Of a DNA stretch of 64,000 bases, positions 44,004 to 53,057 are shown in pieces. The notes beneath the pieces were generated by a model. That model was not told the origin of the DNA. It did not search any database and worked only from the letters and a program-made list of their open reading frames with translations. The position numbers and the translations under genes are program-made. Origin of the DNA: Pleurodeles waltl (taxonomy: Eukaryota; Chordata; Amphibia; Caudata; Salamandridae); contig NC_090444.1 in NCBI RefSeq assembly GCF_031143425.1, forward strand, positions 1,353,776,323-1,353,840,322, given 5' to 3'. Every line of letters begins with the position of its first letter. The stretch's first letter is position 1.

Positions 44004-46600
44004 ATGGCTGCTGCGACTGGGGAAAGGGCCCCTGCCTTCACATCTGAGGAATTGGAGAAACTTGTTGATGGGGTCCTCCCCCAGTATGCGCTACTCTACG
44101 GTCCTCCAGACCAACAGGTAAGTACACAGGGAGCACGTAGTATAGGCTATGCCTGTGTTGAGTGGGGTGGATGTAAGATGGTGGGGAGGGGAGCGAATGA
44201 GGAGTGCAACGCACGACAGATGAGAGCATGTGCCACATGGCAAGGTTGGGGAGGGGGGGCCACTCACATCGACCATGCAGAAAAGTGATGATATTTCTTT
44301 TTCCACCCTGTACATGTCACATAGGTCAGCGCCCATCAGAAGATCGACATTTGGCGTGCCATCGCCAAGGACGTCCGGGCCCTGGGGGTCCACAACAGAC
44401 GGGGCACCCACTGCCGCAAGAGGTGGGAGGACATCTGCCGCGGCACGGGAGCAGAAAGACCGCCGAGGCTCTGCTGGGGATGGCCTCCCAACCTAGAAGG
44501 GGTGCCACGCGGCAATTGACCCCCCTGATGTCCCGGATCCTGGCGGTGGCCTACCCCGATTTGGATGGGCGCGTGAGGACATCACAGCAGACACAAGGGG
44601 GTGAGTATCAGCACATTCTGCTATATTAGCGCACAGTGGAGGTGTCTGGGTGGGGGAGGAGGGCTGTGGCTATCTCTAGGCCAGGGCGGTTTCTGTAGGC
44701 TAGGCCCCTCCGTTAGGCATGGCCCTGTGCCCCCGCCCCCCACCTCTGTAGGGTGCTAAGTACAGCTATCCATGGTCCGGGCTCACCTATGTGTGCATTT
44801 GTCGTCCATAGACTTGTAGGCCAAGTCACAATAATTGAGTAGTGTACCCCGAGTGCGCGGCACAGTGAAGGAGGCTTCTGTGTCTGTCCTCTCCGCCAAC
44901 GGTGCCGCCAATGCATGCACTCAACATGTCTTTCTTTCTTCTCCCCCCCTTTTTTTGGTTTTCCTGTTCATGTGTGCATTAGCATCATCAGGCGGAGGGG
45001 AAGTGGCATCGGTGCACGAGGGAGCTGCATCTCACATGGCCCCGGGGGGCCATGCAACCGACTCTGAGTACACCAGTGAGACGGAGGGCGAGGGGAGCTC
45101 CACAACGGGGACCCGTGGAGACGTCAGCGACACCGACACGTCCTTGGAAGGGAGCTCCCTTGTGGTGGCGGCAACATCCGTGCCCACCGCAACAACAGAT
45201 ACAGTCACCACCAAGCGCACCAGCTCCACCCTCCCAGCAGCCCCTCAGCTTTCGCCCCGTGCCTGCTCGGCCAGGAAGCCGGGCATCTCCTTCGCCCCTG
45301 GCACCTCAGGTCCTGCCCCAGTTACCCATGCTGCCCTCAGTGCGGAGATCATTGACCTCCTCCAGATGCTCATTGTTGGGCAGTCTACCCTTTTGAATGC
45401 CATCCAGGGGGTAGAAAGGGAGGTGCATCGGAGCAATGCATACCTGGAGGGCATTCATTCGGGTCAGGCTGCCCATCAGCGATCGTTCAACGCTCTGGCC
45501 TCAGCACTGACGGCAGCAATTGTCCCTGTGTCTAGCCTCCCCCCTCCAACTTCCTCAACCCAGTCCCACTCCCCTGTTCCTCTGCCTAGCCCAGACACAC
45601 CTACAGACCAGCCTGCACACACCTCAACACCCAAGGGCAGCTCATCCAGACATAAGCACCACAGATCACACAAGCATTCACCCAAGCAACATCCACATGC
45701 AGACATGCCAACAGCCACTGCCTCCTCTGTGTCCCCCTCCTCCCTCCCTGTGACGTCTCCACTCACACCTGCATGCACACCACCATCAGCCAGTACGTCC
45801 ATCACCACCACACCCACCAGAACAGTCCGCACACGTGCAGTCACCACCCCACTGCCATTTACACGTCCCCTGTGTCCTCTCCCAGTGTGTCTGTCACCCC
45901 CTCTTCCAAACCACACAAACGCAGGCAGCCACCCACCCAACAGCCATCCACCTCACGACAGCCTCCAGCACAAGCACCTGCACCCAAAGACACCAGACTT
46001 CACTCTCCTACAACCACATCCTCTTCCTCCACTCCCATACCCACTACAACTACCCATCCCTGTCTTTCTAAATAGATTTTCCTTTCCAACCTTGACCTCT
46101 TTCCAACAACTGACCCACCCCCTCCATCTCATAAGACTCCAATCAGCACCTCAGCCACCACAAGCCCTGCACCTACTAGGACCATCGTTCAGGGCTATTG
46201 GAGTCCACCAGCTCCTAGGGCAGGAACATCGGCCAGCAGCAAGGGGACAGCCAGCCCACCCCCTGGGAAAAGAACCAAAAAAGGGAAGGGCCGGCGCGAC
46301 AGGCCTGAGACGGCTGCCCCCAAGGACACCACCGTTGCACCGTCACCTGGCCCATCCACAAAGGGAGGCAAGGGCCCCAGAGTTTCTGCCAAGGAGGGCA
46401 AGGGCAGCAGGGCGGACAAGTCCGGCAGCAGGCGAGCTGCCCAGGAGGGCCCCACCAGCCCCATTTGGGGTGTGACGGAGGACACCCACGGCCCAGGACT
46501 CCAGCACAGGAGGGCCCCGCAAGCGAAAGGTCGGATGGCGACTGAGCGGGAATTATTGGCCAGATCTGGTTCCCTAGGAACACAAGACAAGCACCGCTGA
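44004..46600 (+). pseudogene. Element C gene 3: second Myb/SANT-like accessory, nested antisense in transposase intron
   Basis: Exon 1 44004-44117 (ATG, FTSEELEKLVDGVLPQYALLYG; donor gtaagt), exon 2 44325-44600 (VSAHQKIDIWRAIAKDVRAL, THCRKRWEDIC; then TRQLTPLMSRILAVAYPDLDGR; donor gtgagt), exon 3 from 44983 (acceptor tgtgtgcattag). Exon 2 lacks one base near 44440 relative to its reading frame, but the phases on either side agree with exon 3. Exon 3: acidic/Ser region, ARKPGISFAPGTSGPAP, helix LLNAIQGVEREVHRSNAYLEGIH, long Pro/Thr/His low-complexity, basic region GKRTKKGKGRRDR, end near 46600 running into the minisatellite. Distinct from gene 1 in sequence though of the same fold class. Function unknown; DNA binding inferred. 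Confidence 0.65.
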
Positions 46601-47390
46601 ACAGGGCCCCGCCGTGAGAAGCACCGCTGAACAGGGCCCCGCCAAGACAAGCACCGCTGAACAGGGAACCGGCGTGAGAAGCACCGCTGAACAGGGCCCC
46701 ACCGTGAGAAGCACCGCTGAACAGGGCCCCGCCGTGAGAAGCACTGCTGAACAGGGCCCCGCCGTGAGAAGCACTGCTGAACAGGGCCCCGCCAAGACAA
46801 GCACCGCTGAACAGGGCCCCGCCGTGAGAAGCACCACTGAACAGGGCCCCGCCGTGAGAAGCACCCCTGAACAGGGCCCCGCCGTGAGAAGCACCGCTGA
46901 ACAGGGCCCCGCCGTGAGAAGCACCGCTGAACAGGGCCCCGCCAAGACAAGCACCGCTGAACAGGGCCCCGCCGTGAGAAGCACCGCTGAACAGGGCCCG
47001 CCGTGAGAAGCACCGCTGAACAGGGCCCCGCCGTGAGAAGCACCGCTGAACAGGGCCCCGCCAAGACAAGCACCGCTGAACAGGGCCCCGCCGTGAGAAG
47101 CACTGCTGAACAGGGCCCCCCCGTGAGAAGCACTGCTGAACAGGGCCCCGCAGTGAGAAGCACCGCTGAACAGGGCCCCGCCGTGAGAAGTAGCTCTGAA
47201 CAGGGCCCCGCCAAGACAAGCACCGCTGAACAGGGCCCGCCGTGAGAAGCACCGCTGAACAGGGCCCCGCCGTGAGAAGCACCGATGAACAGGGCCCCGC
47301 CGTGAGAAGCACCGCTGAACAGGGCCCCGCCAAGACAAGCACCGCTGAACAGGGCCCCGCCGTGAGAAGCACCACTCCGCTGGGCCTTTC
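46589..47390 (+). repeat. 30-bp minisatellite, about 26 units
   Basis: Units of aagcaccgctgaacagggcc ccgccgtgag alternate, roughly every third or fifth unit, with a variant ccgccaagac ending. The period of 30 makes long open frames on both strands (300-400 codons on the minus strand) that are artefacts. Confidence 0.9.
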
Positions 47391-47872
47391 CCGTCAAGCA
47401 CCGCTCCGCTGGGCACCGCCGTCTCTGAACTGCTCCGCTGGGCCCTTCCTGTCAAGCACCGCTCCGCTGGGCACCGCCGTCTCTGAACTGCTCCACTGGG
47501 CCCTTCCTGTCAAGCACCGCTCCGCCGGGCTCCGCCGTCTCTGAACTGCTCCGCTGGGCCCTTCATCTCAAGCACCGCTCCGCCGGGCACCGCCGTCTCT
47601 GAACTGCTCCGCTGGGCCCTTCATCTCAAGCACCGCTCCGCTGGGCACCGCCGTCTCTGAACTGCTCCGCTGGGCCCTTCCTGTCAAGCACCGCTCCGCT
47701 GGGCACCGCCGTCTCTGAACTGTTCCGCTGGGCCCTTCATCTCAAGCACCGCTCCGCTGGGCACCGCCGTCTCTGAACTGTTCCGCTGGGCCCTTCATCT
47801 CAAGCACCGCTCCGCTGGGCACCGCCGTCTCTGAACTGCTCCGCTGGGCCCTTCATCTCAAGCACCGCTGGC
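47391..47872 (+). repeat. 58-bp tandem repeat, about 8 units
   Basis: Unit contains ctgctccgctgggcccttc and aagcaccgctccgctgggca then ccgccgtctctgaa; starts at 47430, 47488 and so on. It shares aagcaccgct with the 30-bp array, so one array probably grew from the other. Confidence 0.9.
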
Positions 47873-48599
47873 CCATTGGCAGGGCCGGATCTGTGTCGGG
47901 CAGGGCTTCACGAAGCACTCTGGCCAACATGCCTCCTCCATAACCAGTGGAGTCTGTAATCCACCTGATGGACTGTGGCTTTGCACTCCCCCGGATGGTA
48001 CAGTGGGCAATCCACCCACTGTAGAGACTTGGAAAACTGTGGCTTTACACTCCACGGGATGGTACAATGGGCAATCCACCCACTGTAGAGACTTGAGAGA
48101 CTGTGGCTTTGCACTCCCCAGGATGGTACAGTGGGCATGGAGGCCCCTCGTGGATCTGGCGTCGTGGACTCATGTGGCTGAGGTGCCCCCTCTTCCCTTC
48201 CCCCTGAGGTGCCTGTGGTTTTATTATCTGATGCCCCAGCAGTGTTCTCTCCAATGGAATCGGGTCTCGTGTGTGGGCTTTGCCCATGTGTTTATGCACA
48301 TTGGCCCACGAACAATGGAATGTAGCCAATATGTGCCGGACTTTTGGACTATGTATATATTGTTCATGTTGTAATATATTTATTTGATAAATTTCATATT
48401 TCACTTAAGTTCAAATATGCTTTAATATACTTCAATTTTAATGAACATTTTATTTTGTCTTTGCATTATTCCAGGGGGTTTGGGGGGTGTCACTCTGACT
48501 TGTTGCTCTGCATTGGTGTGTAGGGGGGGGTGTTGCGTATGTGTGTGCCCGTAACCTTTTCTCCTCCCCCCTCCCCTGTGTCGTAGGTGCAGTACTCAC
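47873..48599. other. Element C right-side spacer with short repeats
   Basis: 47955-48140 holds about two and a half copies of a 62-bp unit (gtacagtgggcaatccaccc, actgtagagacttg). 48350-48460 is AT-rich (taatatatttatttgataaa). No gene recognised. Confidence 0.6.
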
Positions 48600-48682
48600 C
48601 GTTGTCTTCTGCGCCGGCGTTCGTGCTCCTGGTAGAGGAGCAGGAAGACAATGGCTGGTAGGATGTTTAATTCGGGTTCCAT
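48600..48682 (-). CDS. Element C transposase exon 1
   Basis: 83-nt exon, ATG at 48682, encoding a hydrophobic LNILPAIVFLLLYQ then basic HERRRRRQR, followed by donor GTGAGT (48599-48594). It lies about 330 bases inside the right terminal repeat. The same exon, with the same phase, occurs in elements A and B, and conservation is at the protein level. About 5 kb and the whole of gene 3 separate it from exon 2 (43555). Confidence 0.65.
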
Positions 48683-49010
48683 GCTGTCCAGATTCCTCGT
48701 GGAGTGTGTATAGGTGAGCGTTTTCCCGTTCGTAGTCTGTTTCTGCCGTGTTTTTATCGGCGGGGCGCCCACCCCGGAAAAGGTGGCGGATTGGTGGGTC
48801 GTGATAGTGTGGGCGGTACATTGTCTGCCGCCTGTCTGTTGGCGGTGACCGCCACGCTGTTTGTTTGTCCCGCTGTGGCGGTCGGAGTGTTAAAGTGGCG
48901 GCCTGTGTTGGCGGTTCCCGCCAGGGTCAGAATTCCATATTTATTACCGCCTGCCTGTTGGCGGCTTGGCCGCCGCTTTAACACCGACCTCCAGGGTTGG
49001 AATGACCCCC

Positions 49011-49224
49011 TATGTCTATTGTGCTGATTTGTGGGTCATGTTTGGGGGTGCAGTCTTTTTCTGCTGTGGCAATGTGGGTGGTGGGACCACATCTCTGCCG
49101 CCGTCGTTCAGCCTGATGGTGTCAGTTTTCTGACTGTGTTCTGCTATTTTTTTTTTGTGTGTCGTAATTGGGTGGGTGAATTACTGCCATCTTCGGGAAA
49201 GACCGCCAATGTCATAATGAGGGC
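49011..49224. other. Element A terminal region right of element C
   Basis: Continues 39508-39911 after the TAT duplication and ends in the 23-bp terminal repeat 49202-49224 that matches 19538-19560. Confidence 0.6.
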
Positions 49225-49320
49225 CTATGTGTCCCGATTTGTGGTAGGTCTTGGAAGTCTGAACTGTCCTGCGATTCCAGTGACCAGCTCCTCCGGGATG
49301 ACTGCTGCCACCAACTCATC

Positions 49321-51905
49321 AAATCAAATCAAATCAAATCAAATCATTAACATTTATAAAGCGCGCTACTCACCCGTGCGGGTCTCAAGGCGCTAGGGGA
49401 AAGGGGGGGTTACTGCTGCTCGAAAAGCCAGGTTTTTAGGAGTCTCTGGAATGCGGAGTGGTCCTGGGTGGTCCTGAGGCTGGTGGGGAGGGAGTTCCAG
49501 GTCTTGGCTGCCAGGAAGGAGAAGGACCTCCCACCCGCCATGGAGCGGCGGATGCGAGTGACGGCAGCGAGTGCGAGGCCAGAGGAACGGAGGAGACGGG
49601 TGGAGGCGTAGAAGCTGAGGCGACGGTTGAGGTATTCCGGTCCCTTGTTGTGGAGGGCTTTGTGTGCGTGGGTGAGAAGTCGGAAGGTGATCCTTTTGCT
49701 GACTGGGAGCCAATGCAGGTGTCTCAGGTGTGCGGAGATGTGGCTGTTGCGGGGTACGTCGAGGATGAGGCGGGCCGAGGCGTTTTGAATACGTTGCAGG
49801 TGTTTTTGGAGTTTGGCGGTGGTCCCAGCGTAGAGGGTGTTGCCGTAGTCCAGGCGGCTCGTGACGAGGGCGTGGGTCACGGTTTTTCTAGTGTCGGCGG
49901 GGATCCAGCGGAAGATCTTGCGGAGCATGCGGAGGGTGAGGAAGCAGGCGGAGGACACGGCGTAGACTTGCTTGGTCATGGTGAGAAGAGGGTCCAAGAT
50001 GAAGCCGAGGTTGCGGGCGTGGTCTGCAGGGGTCAGTGCGGTGCCGAGGGCCGTGGGCCACCAGGAGTCGTCCCAAGCGGATGGGGTGTTGCCAAGGATG
50101 AGGACTTCCGTTTTGTCAGAGTTCAGCTTTAGGTGGCCGAGCCTCATCCAATCTGCGACGTCCTTCATGCCCTCTTGCAGGTTGGTCTTGGCGCTGGCGG
50201 GGTCCTTGGTGAGGGAGAGTATAAGTTGGGTGTCGTCGGCGTAGGATGTGATGATGATGTCGTGCTTGCATACGATGTCGGCGAGGGGGCTCATGTAGAC
50301 ATTGAAGAGTGTCGGGCTGAGCGATGAGCATTGAGGTACGCCGCAGATGATCTCGGTGGGGTCTGAGCGAAACGGTGGGAGGTAAACTCTTTGGGAACGG
50401 TTTGAGAGGAAGGAGGCGATCCAGTCCAGGGCCTGGCCTTGGATCCCGGTGGAGCGGAGGAGGGTGATTAGGGTGCGGTGACAGACGGTGTCGAAGTCAG
50501 CCGAGAGGTCGAGGAGGATGAGGGCGACTGTTTCACCGTTGTCCATCAGGGTTCTTATGTCGTCTGTGACTGAGATGAGGGCGGTTTCAGTAATGTGGTT
50601 GGTTCGGAATCCGGTTTGTGAAGGGTCGAGCAGGTTGTTGTTTTCCAGGAAGGTGGTCAGCTGTTTGTTGACAGTCTTCTCTATTACCTTGGCGGGGAAG
50701 GGCAGGAGTGAGATGGGGCGGAAGTTTTTCAGGTCGCTCGGGTCAGCCGTAGGTTTCTTTAGTAGGGCATTGACTTCGGCGTGTTTCCAGCATTCGGGGA
50801 AGGTAACAGAAGAAAATGAAGAGTTGATGAAGGCCTGGAGGTGCGGGGCGATGATGTCGTCGGCTTTATTGAAGATGAAGTGAGGGCAGGGGTCCGATGG
50901 GGCGCCGGAGTGGATAGAGTTCATGATGGTTTTGGTTTCTTCAGTGTTGATGTGGGTCCAGTCGTTGAGGGTGATGGCCGGGGGTGCGGGTTCGGTGATG
51001 CTTGGTTGGGTCTGGTGTCCGAAGCTGTCGTGGAGGTCGCTGATCTTGCGATGGAAGAAGGTGGCGAGGGAGTTGCACAAATCTTGTGAGGGCGTGACGG
51101 CGTTGGCGTTGGGGTTGGAGAACTCCTTGACGATGCTAAAAAGTTCTCTGCTGTTGTGGCTGTTTTTGTCCAGTCTGTCGGTGAAAAAGTTCCTTTTGGC
51201 AGCGCGGATCGGGTGGTGGTGTTCGCGGGTAGCGTTCTTGAGGGCGGTCATGTTGTCAGCGGTGTGGTCCTTGCGCCAGGCCTTCTCGAGGGTGCGACAA
51301 GTTTTCTTCGATTCTTTGAGGGTGTCAGAGAACCAGAGAGGTTTTTTGGTGTTGGCCTGTCGATGCGTGCGTTTGAGGGGAGCAAGGTTGTCTGCGCAGT
51401 TGGAGATCCAGTTCGTGAGGCTGAGGGCTGCATCGTTGGGGTCGGTGGTGAGGGTGGGTTGGTTGGCGGCGAGTGCGGAGAAGAGTTGCTCTTCAGGGAT
51501 TTTGTTCCACTGTCGACGAGGGATGGGTTGAGTGCGGAGGTGGCGGGTCTCGCGTCGGAATGTGAAGTGGACACAGCTGTGGTCGGTCCAGTGTAGAGCG
51601 GAGGTGTGGCTGAAGAAGATGTGTTTGCTGGCGAAGAAGATAGGGTCAAGCGTGTGTCCGGCGATGTGGGTGGCGGTGTTCACCCGTTGCTTGAGGCCGA
51701 GGTTGGCGAGGTTGGCGAGCAGGGCGGTGGTGTTAGGGTCGTTGTTTTGTTCCAGATGGAAGTTGAGGTCGCCTAGGAGAATGTAGTCCGGCGAGGCGAG
51801 GGCGTGCGGGGAGATGAAGTCGGCGATGGCGTCGCTGAAAGGGGCGCGCGGTCCGGGGGGACGGTAGACGAGGGATCCTCTGAGGGTGGTCCTGGGGTCG
51901 TGCGA
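49321..51905 (-). mobile_element. L2/CR1-type LINE, 5'-truncated
   Basis: Reverse orientation: endonuclease C-terminus, reverse transcriptase, then a 3' end with AAAGCGC..(GATTT)n, seen as five AAATC units at 49321. 5' truncation at about 51905 against Myb/SANT-like sequence. A second 3' fragment is at 30702-31174. Confidence 0.85.
49410..51905 (-). CDS. LINE ORF2 fragment: endonuclease end plus reverse transcriptase
   Basis: Open on the minus strand from the truncation (about 51900) to the stop at 49410, roughly 830 codons. The endonuclease part has LVYRPPG, ILLGDLNFHLEQ and the TDHSCVHF end. The reverse transcriptase has FRPISLLPFPAKVIEK, a first Asp in LDLSADFDTV, GVPQCSSLSPTLF (the usual GVPQGS has Cys for Gly), YADDTQL with the catalytic pair, and the C-terminal LKTWLFEQQ typical of L2/CR1 ORFs. 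Open throughout, so young, but without its 5' end it is dead on arrival. The clade assignment is from motifs only. Confidence 0.8.
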   Translation of the reverse strand, partial: SHDPRTTLRGSLVYRPPGPRAPFSDAIADFISPHALASPDYILLGDLNFHLEQNNDPNTTALLANLANLGLKQRVNTATHIAGHTLDPIFFASKHIFFSHTSALHWTDHSCVHFTFRRETRHLRTQPIPRRQWNKIPEEQLFSALAANQPTLTTDPNDAALSLTNWISNCADNLAPLKRTHRQANTKKPLWFSDTLKESKKTCRTLEKAWRKDHTADNMTALKNATREHHHPIRAAKRNFFTDRLDKNSHNSRELFSIVKEFSNPNANAVTPSQDLCNSLATFFHRKISDLHDSFGHQTQPSITEPAPPAITLNDWTHINTEETKTIMNSIHSGAPSDPCPHFIFNKADDIIAPHLQAFINSSFSSVTFPECWKHAEVNALLKKPTADPSDLKNFRPISLLPFPAKVIEKTVNKQLTTFLENNNLLDPSQTGFRTNHITETALISVTDDIRTLMDNGETVALILLDLSADFDTVCHRTLITLLRSTGIQGQALDWIASFLSNRSQRVYLPPFRSDPTEIICGVPQCSSLSPTLFNVYMSPLADIVCKHDIIITSYADDTQLILSLTKDPASAKTNLQEGMKDVADWMRLGHLKLNSDKTEVLILGNTPSAWDDSWWPTALGTALTPADHARNLGFILDPLLTMTKQVYAVSSACFLTLRMLRKIFRWIPADTRKTVTHALVTSRLDYGNTLYAGTTAKLQKHLQRIQNASARLILDVPRNSHISAHLRHLHWLPVSKRITFRLLTHAHKALHNKGPEYLNRRLSFYASTRLLRSSGLALAAVTRIRRSMAGGRSFSFLAAKTWNSLPTSLRTTQDHSAFQRLLKTWLFEQQ

Positions 51906-52161
51906 ATCTGAAAATGCAGATGTTCAGCAGCGATGTTTCATCCAGCTCATCCAGGTCCTCCTGGGGTGCGGGACTTTCACCTCCAGTCTACAGTGCTGCT
52001 TTTCGGTTCCTTGCCAGTTTCTCTTTATTTGTGTGCTTGCAGTCGTGCCAGTGCTTCTTACAATCAGTGACAGTCCTGTTCACCTCTGCCACACTGTTGA
52101 CTTTATCTACTATTGCCTGCCGGATAGCCTCATTCCTACCTATTGGCAATTTGGAGGTGAC
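51906..52161 (-). pseudogene. Myb/SANT-like ORF, part after the retrovirus
   Basis: Minus strand encodes RNEAIRQAIVDKVNSVAEV and TDCKKHWHDCKHTNKEK, a Myb/SANT-like (NAIF1-type) helix pattern, then an acidic tail (EDLDELDETS). It is the continuation of 62338-62566 across the retrovirus, and the LINE follows at 51905. Related sequence resumes at 49225-49315 beyond the LINE (ELVAAVIPEELVTG). Host gene or accessory gene of another Harbinger; the latter is more likely here. Confidence 0.55.
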
Positions 52162-53014
52162 TGAAGTACTGGGTTTTTCAGAACCCAGTGGTGCCAGGGA
52201 ACACACCCTAAGACTTCGAGTCCTTCCTGTTTCAGACTACAGAAACACAGAGTCTTCTTGGTGAAGTCAAAGATCTTGTTTATTGGCTGCAGCCAGTAAC
52301 AGGTATCCTAGAAGTACAACACAGTGTATATTCTCAGGAGACTGCTGCTCTTGCAAAGCTAACCTTCTCTTTTATACAAAATATTATGCTTTGGGCAAAC
52401 ATTCCTTATTTTACAGTTGACCATTCACATATTTTCACTACAAAGAAATAGCAGAGTTATGATGACAAGCCCATATTCCAGTTTGTCCAGCCCTCAATCA
52501 ATTACCCGGCAAGGCTTAGTACTTTCATCAGATATCGACAGACCCCCAATATAAACGGGCACCTCCTCCTTGTAAAGCAAGTCATAAAGAAAGAAACAGG
52601 GACAGGTGTGTGTAAGATTAGGCATGGTTTGTGTGTGATGAAAGGTTTTATGATGTGTTGTGCCTTGATACTAATCTCATTCGGCCACTGGGAAAGAAAC
52701 TGGTCGAACAGGTTTGGCTTCAGGCAGAGGAGTCAGCTTGCCCAGGTCACAGAGGAGTCAGCAAAGGTGTACGTGTCCTTCAGACTCGTTTTCAGCATTA
52801 GACATTGGCCTATGTGAGGGCAATCACAAAATGGCTGTCGTTTAAATGGAACACGAGGGTTCAAGACGGAAACTCTGATATTCGGGTGATTTCGTTACCC
52901 GAATATGAATACAATGCTTGTGCATACTATTCTAATCATTCTCGGTCTGCTGATACCAAAATCGTTGTGATACGGCGATGTTTATAACACGGGTCCAGAA
53001 TTTTCAGTACCACA
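52162..53014 (-). repeat. Retroviral 3' LTR
   Basis: 853 bp, TGTGGTACTG...CTTCA in element orientation. TATAAAAG on the minus strand at 52376-52369 and AATAAA at 52284-52279. Confidence 0.95.
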
Positions 53015-53030
53015 GACCCTCCTTTTGCCC
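53015..53030 (-). other. Polypurine tract
   Basis: Minus strand GGCAAAAGGAGGGTC directly before the TGTGG start of the 3' LTR. Confidence 0.8.
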
Positions 53031-53057
53031 TTACATAGGCAATAACCTATACTCACA

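Larger units (their letters stand above)
39912..49010 (+). mobile_element. Harbinger element C, complete, three genes
   Basis: Ends GGGGGTAATTCTGACC (39912) and, at the right, GGAATGACCCCC (49010), imperfect inverted repeats. Flanked by TAT on both sides (39909-39911; 49011-49013), the 3-bp duplication expected of PIF/Harbinger. 9099 bp. Holds gene 1 (+), HARBI1 transposase (-, two exons around gene 3), gene 3 (+) and a minisatellite. Only a few disabling changes are visible, so it is the youngest Harbinger here. Confidence 0.85.
19538..49224 (-). mobile_element. Harbinger element A, carrying nested insertions
   Basis: GCCCTCATTATGACATTGGC plus GGT at 19538-19560 is the exact reverse complement of 49202-49224. 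Between them, in reverse orientation, lie the parts of one three-gene Harbinger: transposase exon 1 (+, 19876), gene 3 (-, 22106-20620), transposase exon 2 (+, 29513; C-terminus 36885-37144) and gene 1 (-, 39507-38108). LTR pieces, element B and element C interrupt it. No clear 3-bp target duplication is visible (tca left, cta right), so the outer boundary rests on the repeats and the gene order. Confidence 0.65.

Noticed and set aside
46589..47390. CRISPR-like array
   Set aside because: Units are head-to-tail with no unique spacers, and the context is a vertebrate transposon.
46195..47455. Three overlapping minus-strand ORFs of 290-400 codons
   Set aside because: They are products of a 30-bp array whose period is a multiple of three; composition is purely repeat-driven and the plus strand carries gene 3.
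50923..51596. Plus-strand ORFs of 146-224 codons opposite the LINE
   Set aside because: Antisense to a well-supported reverse transcriptase frame in GC-rich sequence.
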